A DNA stretch of 5,788 nucleotides from Desulfosporosinus sp. UBA4726 (GCA_002404215.1 DHJG01000140.1:35769-41556), one strand, 5' to 3'; positions 1 to 5,307 are shown, numbered from the stretch's first letter. Notes: a model not told the origin generated them from the sequence alone. Translations and numbers: made by a program.

Positions 1-548
1 TTCGAAAAGGCTAGTAATTCTCTCGTAGCTTCCTGAATAGTATTGAGTTTATACACCCTACTTTTTTGAGTAATTCCAATCAAATCAAACTTTTCAGCTT
101 TAACATGGGTAAAAAATCTCTCCATAGAGGTAAGACAAGTAGTTAGCCCATTACCGCTACCGCCTGCAGCGGCCACGGCTATAATTGGTTTTCCCTCAAT
201 GAATGTTTTGTCTTTTTTCAAGGCCTCACACCGTCGTACACGGTCAGAAAAAGCTTTAGCTGATTCGCTCATTTCTCCCCAATAAACCGGAGTTATTAGG
301 ACAAAGGCATCCATGTCAGCCATAGATGCATGTAATGCTTGAAAATCGTCTTTTACTTGACACTCATGTCCATTACGGCAGGTTCCCCAACCATTTCCAC
401 AGGCTTGGCAGTTACCGATCTTAAGCCGATTAAGGTTCACCACAATGACTTGTGCGCCGAACTTTTCTGCCCCCGTTTTAGCAGCGTCACCACAGGCAGC
501 TGTCAAACCATCTGTATTTGGACTGCTTGTAAAAATCATTACTTTCAT
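1..548 (-). CDS. Flavodoxin family NAD(P)H-dependent oxidoreductase (C-terminus cut by window edge)
   Basis: This reads 182 residues from ATG at 548 and is still open at base 1. The N-terminus MKVMIFTSSPNTDGLT is the beta-strand plus phosphate-binding loop of flavodoxin-like FMN reductases. The block TPVYWGEMSESAKAFSDR (about residues 86-103) is the second flavin-contact segment typical of the WrbA/iron-sulfur-flavoprotein group, followed by a third strand and a Gly-rich loop (AVAAAGGSGNG). Residues 47-63 carry four cysteines spaced C-x2-C-x6-C-x5-C, followed by a DDF. This resembles, but does not match, the compact cluster motif of archaeal iron-sulfur flavoproteins, so metal binding is possible but unproven. 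The start is fixed by an in-frame TGA three codons upstream and by AAAGGA at 564-559. It is probably a cytosolic electron-transfer or quinone/nitro-reductase-type enzyme with unknown substrate. It diverges from the MFS exporter. Confidence 0.9.
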   Translation of the reverse strand, partial: MKVMIFTSSPNTDGLTAACGDAAKTGAEKFGAQVIVVNLNRLKIGNCQACGNGWGTCRNGHECQVKDDFQALHASMADMDAFVLITPVYWGEMSESAKAFSDRVRRCEALKKDKTFIEGKPIIAVAAAGGSGNGLTTCLTSMERFFTHVKAEKFDLIGITQKSRVYKLNTIQEATRELLAFS

Positions 549-591
549 TTTTTCTCAATCCTTTATCCATTTTCGTTTTGAGTACTTCTAT

Positions 592-600
592 ATTGTATCA
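592..600 (-). promoter_or_regulatory. Candidate extended -10 promoter for the flavodoxin-family gene
   Basis: The minus strand reads TGATACAAT here, which is TGN plus a five-of-six match to TATAAT. It predicts a transcript start near 585 and a leader of about 37 bases. No good -35 box lies 17 bases upstream, which is acceptable for an extended -10 element. Confidence 0.4.
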
Positions 601-665
601 GGAATATAACGACCTTGGAAGCATGTCTGATGACTGGACTATCTTTATACGGCAAATTATTTATA

Positions 666-674
666 TGTTATAAT
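666..674 (+). promoter_or_regulatory. Candidate extended -10 promoter for the MFS exporter
   Basis: The sequence TGTTATAAT is a perfect TATAAT with the extended TGN element. A weak -35-like TTTATA lies at 644-649 with a long 19-base spacer. The transcript would begin near 681, about 40 bases before the start codon. The surroundings are very AT-rich, so chance matches are likelier here than elsewhere. Confidence 0.5.
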
Positions 675-720
675 TATTTATAATATTATTTTACAAACCC
701 ACATGAAAAGGTGTTTACGA

Positions 721-1974
721 ATGAATATAGTTAACTATTCTAAAAATATGATTAGACATAGGTTTCCCGCATTGACACATGACAATTTCCGGATTTATTG
801 GCTGGGACAATGCGTTTCCTTAATTGGCACCTGGATGCAAAGTATAGGGCAAACATGGCTCGTGTTTTCATTGACCGGATCTCCACTACTCGTGGGATTA
901 TTAGGAGCCATTCAATTTTTACCAATTACTATCTTCTCATTGTTCGCCGGTGTTATTATTGATAAATACCCAAAGAGAACAATACTTTTAATTACTCAAT
1001 TTATTTCAATGATTTTAGCATTCACCTTATCCGCGCTCGTCTTCACTCACGTAGTAAGATACGAATATGTTCTAATTTTAGCGCTGATCTTAGGCTTTAC
1101 AAATACAATAGATATGCCAACAAGACAGTCATTTACTATAGAAATGGCAGGTAAAAAGCATATAATGAATGCGATTGCCTTAAATTCTGCATCATTTAAT
1201 TTAGCCAGAATAATAGGCCCTTCTATAGGTGCCTTAGTTATGGCTTCTTTTGGGGCCGGCTGGTGCTTTTTATTCAATGGATTAAGCTTTATGGCTGTAC
1301 TCGTTAGCTTGCTGAAACTTGAAATAAATTCATATGTAAGAGTGAAAATCTCAAACGATGTACTTAAAGAAATCAAGGATGGATTAAAATATATAGCGGG
1401 AGAACCGTCACTGCTACAGACAATTTTGATGGTTTTAATAATAGGCATATTCGTTTTTAATTTTAACGTCTTACTACCAGTATTCAGTAAAATTGTACTG
1501 CATCAGGGAGAAAAGGTCTATGGATTGTTAATGTCAGCTTTAGGAGTAGGATCATTACTGGGTGCATTAATGGTTTCGTTAAATAGTAAATCTGGACCAA
1601 AATCTAAAGTTCTAATCGGTAGTTCTTTAATGATCTCGATAATGCTAATATTAATCAGCTTTACCAAGATATATTATTACTCTGCATTGTTATTAGTTAT
1701 GACGGGCATCTTTAATATATGGTTCAGCACAACGGCAAATACGATGCTTCAGATTACTACAAAAGACGAGTACAGAGGAAGAGTAATGAGCGTTTATTCC
1801 TTAGTCTTTGCAGGCGCAACTCCTATTGGTAATATGTTTGCTGGTTTCACTACTGATAAGTTTGGGGCTGACACTTCTTTTTTACTAAGTGGAGTATTAA
1901 CGATTTTCTTGATTGCATTATTGAAGTTATTATTCACGATCAAACTAAATGGTAAAAAGCCCGCGCCTTCTTAA
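721..1974 (+). CDS. MFS transporter, EntS-like/MFS_3 exporter family
   Basis: This is a 417-residue polytopic membrane protein of the major facilitator superfamily and probably a proton-driven exporter. The N-terminal block, with NFRIYWLGQ, SLIGTWMQSIGQTWLVF and then LTGSPLLVGLL, is characteristic of the group containing the enterobactin exporter EntS and related MFS_3 proteins. The loop 2-3 signature GVIIDKYPKR falls at residues 77-86, and a degenerate counterpart (FAGFTTDKFG) lies near 373-382. Length and about 12 hydrophobic segments fit the family. An upstream in-frame ATG at 703 would add six residues. I chose ATG 721 because AAAAGGTG at 706-713 is an ideal ribosome binding site seven bases before it, and the 703 start has none. 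The substrate cannot be read from sequence. It is transcribed away from the flavodoxin gene and converges on the 39-residue gene. Confidence 0.93.
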   Translation: MNIVNYSKNMIRHRFPALTHDNFRIYWLGQCVSLIGTWMQSIGQTWLVFSLTGSPLLVGLLGAIQFLPITIFSLFAGVIIDKYPKRTILLITQFISMILAFTLSALVFTHVVRYEYVLILALILGFTNTIDMPTRQSFTIEMAGKKHIMNAIALNSASFNLARIIGPSIGALVMASFGAGWCFLFNGLSFMAVLVSLLKLEINSYVRVKISNDVLKEIKDGLKYIAGEPSLLQTILMVLIIGIFVFNFNVLLPVFSKIVLHQGEKVYGLLMSALGVGSLLGALMVSLNSKSGPKSKVLIGSSLMISIMLILISFTKIYYYSALLLVMTGIFNIWFSTTANTMLQITTKDEYRGRVMSVYSLVFAGATPIGNMFAGFTTDKFGADTSFLLSGVLTIFLIALLKLLFTIKLNGKKPAPS

Positions 1975-1999
1975 ACCCTAGAGAAAGTAACCAGGCGTT

Positions 2000-2119
2000 T
2001 TAAAAGAAATAATAATAGATGTAATAGACACCTGCAATCCCAGCTGGGATTGCACACGCAATAATGTAGGCTACTATCGTTGGTTTGATTAGCTCCTTCC
2101 ACACACTATCTTTAGACAT
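2000..2119 (-). CDS. Small single-pass membrane protein, 39 residues, unknown function
   Basis: ATG at 2119 opens a 39-codon frame ending in TAA at 2002-2000. The product begins MSKDSVWKELIKPTIVAY, a short charged head with an amphipathic stretch. It continues as a hydrophobic segment of about 25 residues (roughly 14-39) ending in a tyrosine/phenylalanine run, YYIYYYFF. Support for a real gene is a strong ribosome binding site (GAGGTGAG about seven bases upstream), membrane-protein composition and a clean stop. It may be cotranscribed with the Spo0E-like gene 102 bases upstream, since no terminator is visible between them. I do not recognise a family. A perfect 22-base palindrome (2033-2054) lies in the codons for AIPAGIA in the membrane segment. 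A small regulator or a partner of a larger membrane complex is possible but is only inference. Confidence 0.65.
   Translation of the reverse strand: MSKDSVWKELIKPTIVAYIIACAIPAGIAGVYYIYYYFF
2033..2054. repeat. Perfect 22-base palindrome inside the 39-residue gene
   Basis: The left arm TGCAATCCCAG is followed immediately by its exact reverse complement CTGGGATTGCA. As RNA it can fold into a nine-pair stem with an AGCT tetraloop on either strand. It lies about 60 bases after the MFS stop codon, but no U-run follows on the plus strand, so it is not a standard terminator. It could be an RNA-stabilising hairpin, a protein site, or a coincidence of codons. Confidence 0.85.
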
Positions 2120-2138
2120 GACACTCTCACCTCAGGGT

Positions 2139-2161
2139 TTAGTCTACCACGTGAACCTCCT
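2139..2161 (-). other. Strong Shine-Dalgarno with a three-codon mini-ORF
   Basis: The minus strand has AGGAGG at 2161-2156, then five bases, then GTG (2150-2148), GTA, GAC and TAA. This is a formally complete Met-Val-Asp-stop unit ending 19 bases before the ATG of the 39-residue gene. It could be a ribosome-loading or coupling site, or a relic. Nothing shows that it is translated. Confidence 0.25.
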
Positions 2162-2221
2162 ACCAATACCTTTGCTGTGCACGACACTTTCAATTGATTT
2201 CTGCTAGCCTTAGTGCCGAGA

Positions 2222-2377
2222 TCACAACAGACCATAAAACTCATAAATATAACGATCCAGTCTCTGGCTAATACGAATGACTTCTGGATCAGTGAGAAGT
2301 TTGCCCTTCGCTGATTCATTTAAGCGTTGACGAATTTCTTCAACTTCAGCTATCTTCTTTTCTAAACTTATCTTCAT
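2222..2377 (-). CDS. Spo0E-like aspartyl-phosphate phosphatase
   Basis: This 51-residue frame runs from ATG at 2377 to TGA at 2224-2222. Proteins of this family dephosphorylate the response regulator Spo0A~P and so delay sporulation. The product starts MKISLEKKIAEVEEIRQRLN, a charged helix. It has a loop at LLTDPEVI (27-34) and a second helix ISQRLDRYIYEFY with the family signature S-Q-x-L-D at residues 37-41. This two-helix hairpin, the signature and the length all match Spo0E-family proteins, which are commonly 45-85 residues. GAGGTG at 2387-2382 is the ribosome binding site. An overlapping 76-codon frame on the same strand lacks such support and is a shadow. The 39-residue membrane gene lies downstream in the same direction, possibly in one transcript. 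Which phospho-protein it acts on here is inferred from the family. Confidence 0.85.
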   Translation of the reverse strand: MKISLEKKIAEVEEIRQRLNESAKGKLLTDPEVIRISQRLDRYIYEFYGLL

Positions 2378-2394
2378 GTAACACCTCACTCAAC

Positions 2395-2403
2395 TTTATA
2401 ACA
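2395..2403 (-). promoter_or_regulatory. Candidate extended -10 promoter for the Spo0E-like gene
   Basis: The minus strand reads TGTTATAAA, a TGN element with a five-of-six -10 box. Its end is only 17 bases before the ATG at 2377, so the leader would be about 10 bases and barely hold the ribosome binding site. An upstream promoter is a fair alternative. Confidence 0.25.
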
Positions 2404-2414
2404 AAAGTAATAAT

Positions 2415-2425
2415 GCCATAATGGC
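2415..2425. repeat. Short palindrome GCCAT-A-ATGGC upstream of the Spo0E-like gene
   Basis: Five-base arms flank one central base, about 40 bases upstream of the Spo0E-like ATG and just upstream of its candidate -10 box. The position suits an operator, but five-base arms are common by chance. Confidence 0.3.
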
Positions 2426-2476
2426 TCTCTCTATAAACATACGCATTAGACTTAAGCAATGAGTGGGTGGAAAATA

Positions 2477-2506
2477 AATTACTTCAATTACTTAATAACA
2501 GTAATT
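2477..2506. repeat. AATTACT cluster: two tandem copies and one inverted copy
   Basis: AATTACTT occurs at 2477 and again at 2486, a nine-base period. The second copy faces an inverted copy AGTAATT at 2500-2506 across a seven-base spacer. The cluster sits between the terminator at 2527 and the Spo0E-like gene, about 100 bases upstream of that gene's start. It may be a regulator site, but the region is AT-rich. Confidence 0.4.
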
Positions 2507-2526
2507 CTGTCTTTGAAGGTCTTAAC

Positions 2527-2563
2527 AAAAAAACGGCTCGTGTCCATCCTTGGATCACGAGCC
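2527..2563 (-). terminator. Rho-independent terminator for the 67-residue gene
   Basis: GGCTCGTG at 2535-2542 pairs perfectly with CACGAGCC at 2556-2563. Inside, TCCA/TGGA adds four pairs after a one-base bulge, leaving a four-base loop. On the minus strand the hairpin is followed, after one G, by seven consecutive T (2533-2527). It lies 11 bases past the stop codon at 2575, exactly where a terminator for that gene should be. On the plus strand a short TCTTTT follows, so it may also block read-through from the left. Confidence 0.9.
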
Positions 2564-2574
2564 ATCTTTTATTG

Positions 2575-2778
2575 CTAACTTTTTTGAGTTCCTTCCATAA
2601 TTCCTTTATTATGAAATACTTCCTCAACCTCTAAGGTCAGTATGCCTCCTTTAGAATTCTTCCGAACTTTACCATAATCCGGTGTTTTGTCATCATTATT
2701 AACACTCACTACTCCAGCTGGTTCCCATGGCTGTCGGTGCAATTGTGCAGCATGCTCCTCGATATTTTCGTTACCCAT
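2575..2778 (-). CDS. Hypothetical protein, 67 residues, unrecognised
   Basis: ATG at 2778 opens a 67-codon frame ending in TAG at 2577-2575. The gene is well supported: GGGAGG at 2791-2786 sits seven bases before the ATG, and a strong terminator follows the stop. The product is hydrophilic, with no signal peptide, membrane segment or cysteine. The N-terminal third is rich in acidic and histidine residues (MGNENIEEHAAQLHRQPWEP). A middle part, VNNDDKTPDYGKVRKNSKGG, looks like a flexible loop, and a short C-terminal part, ILTLEVEEVFHNKGI, looks like a strand or helix. I do not recognise a family. It appears to be a single-gene transcript. The sporulation genes around it make a sporulation link conceivable, but no residue shows it. 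Confidence 0.72.
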   Translation of the reverse strand: MGNENIEEHAAQLHRQPWEPAGVVSVNNDDKTPDYGKVRKNSKGGILTLEVEEVFHNKGIMEGTQKS

Positions 2779-2895
2779 TACTTTACCTCCCTTTGACTAT
2801 TTTGAACGTCTAACTTAGGCTCAGTCTTCAAACATCTTTAGATTTCCCCGTAGAATTTTTCTTACTCAATTTCCATTTGTAATTGCGCAAAAATT

Positions 2896-2925
2896 TCGGA
2901 TCATTTTGTATCGGATCATTATGTA
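2896..2925. repeat. Tandem 15-base direct repeat upstream of the polyprenyl synthase
   Basis: TCGGATCATTTTGTA (2896-2910) is followed at once by TCGGATCATTATGTA (2911-2925), with a single mismatch. The pair lies about 35-65 bases upstream of the predicted -35 box of the synthase promoter, a position typical of activator sites. It could equally serve the divergent 67-residue gene. The 15-base period puts the copies on opposite faces of the helix. Confidence 0.85.
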
Positions 2926-2958
2926 TTATGTTCTTGCCTAATTGATTCTACTGTCAAT

Positions 2959-2987
2959 TTGAAAATCTTTTATATTTTAGGTATTCT
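2959..2987 (+). promoter_or_regulatory. Candidate sigma-A promoter for the polyprenyl diphosphate synthase
   Basis: TTGAAA at 2959-2964 (five of six to TTGACA) is separated by exactly 17 bases from TATTCT at 2982-2987 (four of six to TATAAT). The transcript would begin near 2994, giving a leader of about 65 bases. Spacing and the -35 box are good; the -10 box is average. Confidence 0.55.
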
Positions 2988-3059
2988 ATCTTTTCCTTTA
3001 AGACATACTAAAAAGAGTTTAATTAACTCCAATTTAGGTAGAGGGCAGAGGCAGATACG

Positions 3060-4055
3060 ATGAGTATTAGACAGGAACTTGTACAAACCCCAAACACACT
3101 TATTCCCGCGCTTCATTTTTCGGAACTTTTATTTGTTGAAGACCAATTACAGTTAGTACTTAATAAAGCCGATGGACTCATTCGACAAACTTGTGTCAGT
3201 CTGTTGCAATCAGGAGGCAAAAGAATTCGACCACTTCTGACACTATATAGTGGTATGTGTTTTGCCCCTTTAAACCAATTGATGATCCAAGCAGCTGTTG
3301 CGGCAGAACTTATTCACATGGCTTCCCTGATTCATGACGATGTAATAGACGAATCAGCTACCCGGCGTGGAAAACCGACAGCAAATTCTCTATTGGGTGA
3401 CCATGCAGCAATTCTGACAGGAGATTACCTCTTTGCTGAAGCCTTTAATATTCTATCAACACATCGCTTACTCTCCAGTATGACCTACCTTGTTGAAGCT
3501 ATCCAAGCGATGTGTCATGGAGAAGTCAATCAAGCGGATGATCAATTTTCCAGCCAAGTCGACACGCAAGATTATTTTAGTCGGATTGCCAAGAAAACAG
3601 GAATTCTTCTTGCCGCCTGTTGTCAATCTGGAGCAATCCTTGCCGGAGCCCAGTCCGAAGAAATGGCCCTCATGCGAGAATACGGACTGAACGTCGGTTA
3701 TGCCTATCAAATCACCGATGACATCTTGGATATTAATGGGGATACAGAATCCCTTGGCAAACCCGTCGGTGCTGACCTGATTAATGGAAACATGACACTT
3801 CCAATTTTATATCTTTTGGATAATCCGATTTATGGAAATTGGCTCAGAGAGATCATGAAAACTCGCAAAGTGACAAGTCATGGACTCCAAAGTATTAAAG
3901 AGGCACTTATTTGTTCAGGGTGTATCGATCAAGCTTATGCTAAAGCCACGGAATGTATCAACAATGCTAAATCCAGTTTAGACAAAATCGCTCCTAGCCC
4001 TTATAAATCGACCCTACTTGATTTAGCTGATTCTATCTTACAACGGAAATCTTAG
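3060..4055 (+). CDS. Long-chain all-trans polyprenyl diphosphate synthase (heptaprenyl-type, HepT/IspB-like)
   Basis: This 331-residue enzyme of the trans-isoprenyl diphosphate synthase family condenses isopentenyl diphosphate onto an allylic diphosphate, with magnesium held by two aspartate-rich motifs. Visible motifs are GGKRIRP (52-58), first DDxxD as DDVID (93-97) followed by RRGKPT, GDYLFA (121-126), second DDxxD as DDILD (220-224), and DLINGNMTLP (239-248). The residues four and five before the first motif are Ser89 and Ala88. Small residues there mark enzymes making chains longer than C20, so a C30-C40 product is expected. Exact length is not readable. Bacillus heptaprenyl synthases need a second subunit (HepS), and none is in this window. 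AGAGG at 3047-3051 is the ribosome binding site, eight bases before the ATG. It converges directly on the terpene cyclase gene. Quinone side-chain synthesis is the main alternative role. Confidence 0.93.
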   Translation: MSIRQELVQTPNTLIPALHFSELLFVEDQLQLVLNKADGLIRQTCVSLLQSGGKRIRPLLTLYSGMCFAPLNQLMIQAAVAAELIHMASLIHDDVIDESATRRGKPTANSLLGDHAAILTGDYLFAEAFNILSTHRLLSSMTYLVEAIQAMCHGEVNQADDQFSSQVDTQDYFSRIAKKTGILLAACCQSGAILAGAQSEEMALMREYGLNVGYAYQITDDILDINGDTESLGKPVGADLINGNMTLPILYLLDNPIYGNWLREIMKTRKVTSHGLQSIKEALICSGCIDQAYAKATECINNAKSSLDKIAPSPYKSTLLDLADSILQRKS

Positions 4056-5126
4056 TTAAAGGGCCTTCCTTTTTCGCAATTGACAACACAACCAGAAGAG
4101 GAGTTTAACCTCGAATCCACTATCTCCTAACAGTTGTTTCGTCACGGACCGAATATCTTTGTCCATGCTCTTTGCATCGGACAGATACATAGCGATAAGT
4201 CCGTGGACAACCGCATGATGGAACTTTGGATGATCCAGTTGCTTCGCCTGCTTTAGGGAATTTTCCACAAACAGATGCAGACGCTCTCGGATCATTTCCC
4301 TATGCTCATAATACGCCACAAAATTTAATTGATTTGTTTCCTGATCCTCACGCAGGTCGATGAAATAATCCAATAAAATATGAAGACCGCAAATCCATGG
4401 AAAGTAGGTTTGCCGAATTCTTATTCCTTGCTTTACCATTAATTGAGGGTTGAAAGCAGCGGCATAAAGACAGAAGACCCCTAAAGTTGACCCCGTAGCA
4501 GCGGCAAATTCCCAGGTTGTTATTTCTGGATAGTCTGCTATCTTTGGGTTGATCCAGTTTAACATCTTCAATTCCCGTTCTTCCACTGCCAAGTGTTTAT
4601 AGGTTTGTAAATGCGAATAGAGTTTGGCTAACTTTACAGCTTCTTCTTGCACTATCTTATACGAGGGTAGCTTTCTGAGATTATCTTGGCAAGTTTTGAC
4701 CAACCGTTCGAGATACCCGCCATCCTCTTTATAAGGATAATACAAATAGTAATCCGATCTGATCGACTCAGGAATCAATGCTTCTTGCATCGCTAAATGC
4801 AACTGAGAAAATGCCAATTCATCCTCTACCTCAAGGCTATCGACCAAATTATCAAGATAATCACTCATGGTTTGATAAGCGATGATAAACTGAATTGCTT
4901 CTGCGCTATTAACCCCCGGATAAAGCGCGTAGATACTTCCGCCATGACAATGAAACGCTTTTGAACGAATGCTTTCTGTAGCCTGCTCGCTTAGACGAGC
5001 ATCAGGCAGCTGTGCAGCCATCCTCTGCCATTTGTTTAGTTCTTGTTTGACCATTGGAAATACATCCGAAACAAAACGATAAATTAGCCTTACGCGGTTC
5101 ATGGGTAAAATAACCAATGTATTCAT
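4056..5126 (-). CDS. ytpB: Tetraprenyl-beta-curcumene synthase family terpene cyclase (DUF2600, YtpB-like)
   Basis: This 356-residue protein matches the DUF2600 family, whose characterised member, B. subtilis YtpB, cyclises heptaprenyl diphosphate (C35) to tetraprenyl-beta-curcumene, the precursor of sporulenes. Diagnostic stretches are FHCHGGSIYALYPG (58-71), the aspartate-rich YQTMSDYLDNLVD (84-96), the YYPYKEDGGYLERLV block (129-143), EFAAATGSTLGVFCLYAA (206-223), and the second acidic motif LHILLDYFIDLREDQE (248-263). Length is close to the Bacillus enzyme. The aspartates probably bind magnesium and the diphosphate. AAGGAG at 5142-5137 lies ten bases before ATG 5126. A second in-frame ATG eight codons later has no ribosome binding site. 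Its stop codon abuts that of the polyprenyl synthase, its likely substrate supplier. No downstream squalene-hopene-type cyclase is present here. The gene symbol is by family; the exact product is inferred. Confidence 0.9.
   Translation of the reverse strand: MNTLVILPMNRVRLIYRFVSDVFPMVKQELNKWQRMAAQLPDARLSEQATESIRSKAFHCHGGSIYALYPGVNSAEAIQFIIAYQTMSDYLDNLVDSLEVEDELAFSQLHLAMQEALIPESIRSDYYLYYPYKEDGGYLERLVKTCQDNLRKLPSYKIVQEEAVKLAKLYSHLQTYKHLAVEERELKMLNWINPKIADYPEITTWEFAAATGSTLGVFCLYAAAFNPQLMVKQGIRIRQTYFPWICGLHILLDYFIDLREDQETNQLNFVAYYEHREMIRERLHLFVENSLKQAKQLDHPKFHHAVVHGLIAMYLSDAKSMDKDIRSVTKQLLGDSGFEVKLLFWLCCQLRKRKAL
4058..4074 (+). terminator. Weak hairpin-plus-T signal after the polyprenyl synthase
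   Basis: AAAGG (4058-4062) can pair with CCTTT (4068-4072) around a five-base loop, with TT following. It begins three bases after the synthase stop, inside the last codons of the opposing cyclase gene. Five pairs make a poor terminator, so read-through into antisense of the cyclase is plausible. Confidence 0.25.
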
Positions 5127-5167
5127 AACCTAATTTCTCCTTTTTACTAAAGAAACAATGCATAATT

Positions 5168-5196
5168 ATTTTCCTTCTTTGGAAATAGTTTGCCAA
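5168..5196 (-). promoter_or_regulatory. Candidate promoter for the terpene cyclase
   Basis: On the minus strand TTGGCA (5196-5191, five of six) is followed after 17 bases by GAAAAT (5173-5168, four of six). The transcript would begin near 5160, about 34 bases before the ATG. A sporulation-sigma promoter is not excluded, but I could not find a convincing one on this strand. Confidence 0.35.
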
Positions 5197-5279
5197 AAAA
5201 GCTCCTATTCAAACCCTCTATCATGCCCTTCATAATTCAGAAGAAGTAGCAAGATGTCCTATCCCATTATTTAACAGAT

Positions 5280-5307
5280 ATATTTTCTCCCCATTGGTGC
5301 ATTCTAT
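5280..5307 (+). promoter_or_regulatory. Candidate sporulation-sigma promoter for the coat operon
   Basis: ATATT at 5280-5284 resembles the sigma-E -35 element, and CATTCTAT at 5300-5307 resembles the CATACANT -10 element with two mismatches and a fitting spacer. CATTCTA also fits the CATWMTA -10 of sigma-F/G, but without a good -35 for them. Placement, about 35 bases before the first coat gene, supports a promoter. The choice of sigma factor is uncertain. Confidence 0.4.

Larger units (their letters stand above)
2792..3059. other. Intergenic region with divergent control signals
   Basis: This 268-base gap separates the 67-residue gene (minus) from the polyprenyl synthase (plus). It holds a tandem 15-base repeat, a sigma-A-type promoter and an AT-rich inverted repeat (GAGTT at 3015-3019 with AACTC at 3025-3029, spacer TAATT) in the predicted leader of the synthase. 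I found no supported gene in it and no convincing promoter for the minus-strand gene. Confidence 0.6.

Noticed and set aside
339..581. 80-codon plus-strand frame
   Set aside because: It is antisense to the flavodoxin-family gene, whose conserved motifs are clear on the other strand.
703..720. Upstream ATG adding MKRCLR to the MFS exporter
   Set aside because: The ideal ribosome binding site AAAAGGTG lies downstream of this ATG and is positioned for ATG 721.
1047..1448. 133-codon minus-strand frame
   Set aside because: It is antisense to the MFS exporter, with no ribosome binding site or family features.
1964..2001. CGCCT/AGGCG hairpin followed by TTTT around the MFS stop codon
   Set aside because: Only five pairs with a loop of about 24 bases, too weak to call a terminator.
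2089..2319. 76-codon minus-strand frame
   Set aside because: It overlaps the Spo0E-like gene in another frame, has no ribosome binding site, and its product has no recognisable pattern. The Spo0E signature frame explains the region better.
2925..2957. Minus-strand promoter TTGACA (2957-2952) with CATAAT (2930-2925) for the 67-residue gene
   Set aside because: The -35 box is perfect but the spacer is 21 bases, too long for a functional sigma-A promoter. No other -10 box fits at 16-18 bases.
3468..3710. Frames on both strands within the polyprenyl synthase
   Set aside because: They are shadows of the synthase, whose motifs run through this stretch in the main frame.
5170..5185. Inverted repeat TTTCC-TTCTTT-GGAAA upstream of the cyclase
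   Set aside because: Five-base arms of low complexity overlapping the candidate -10 region. Not distinguishable from chance.
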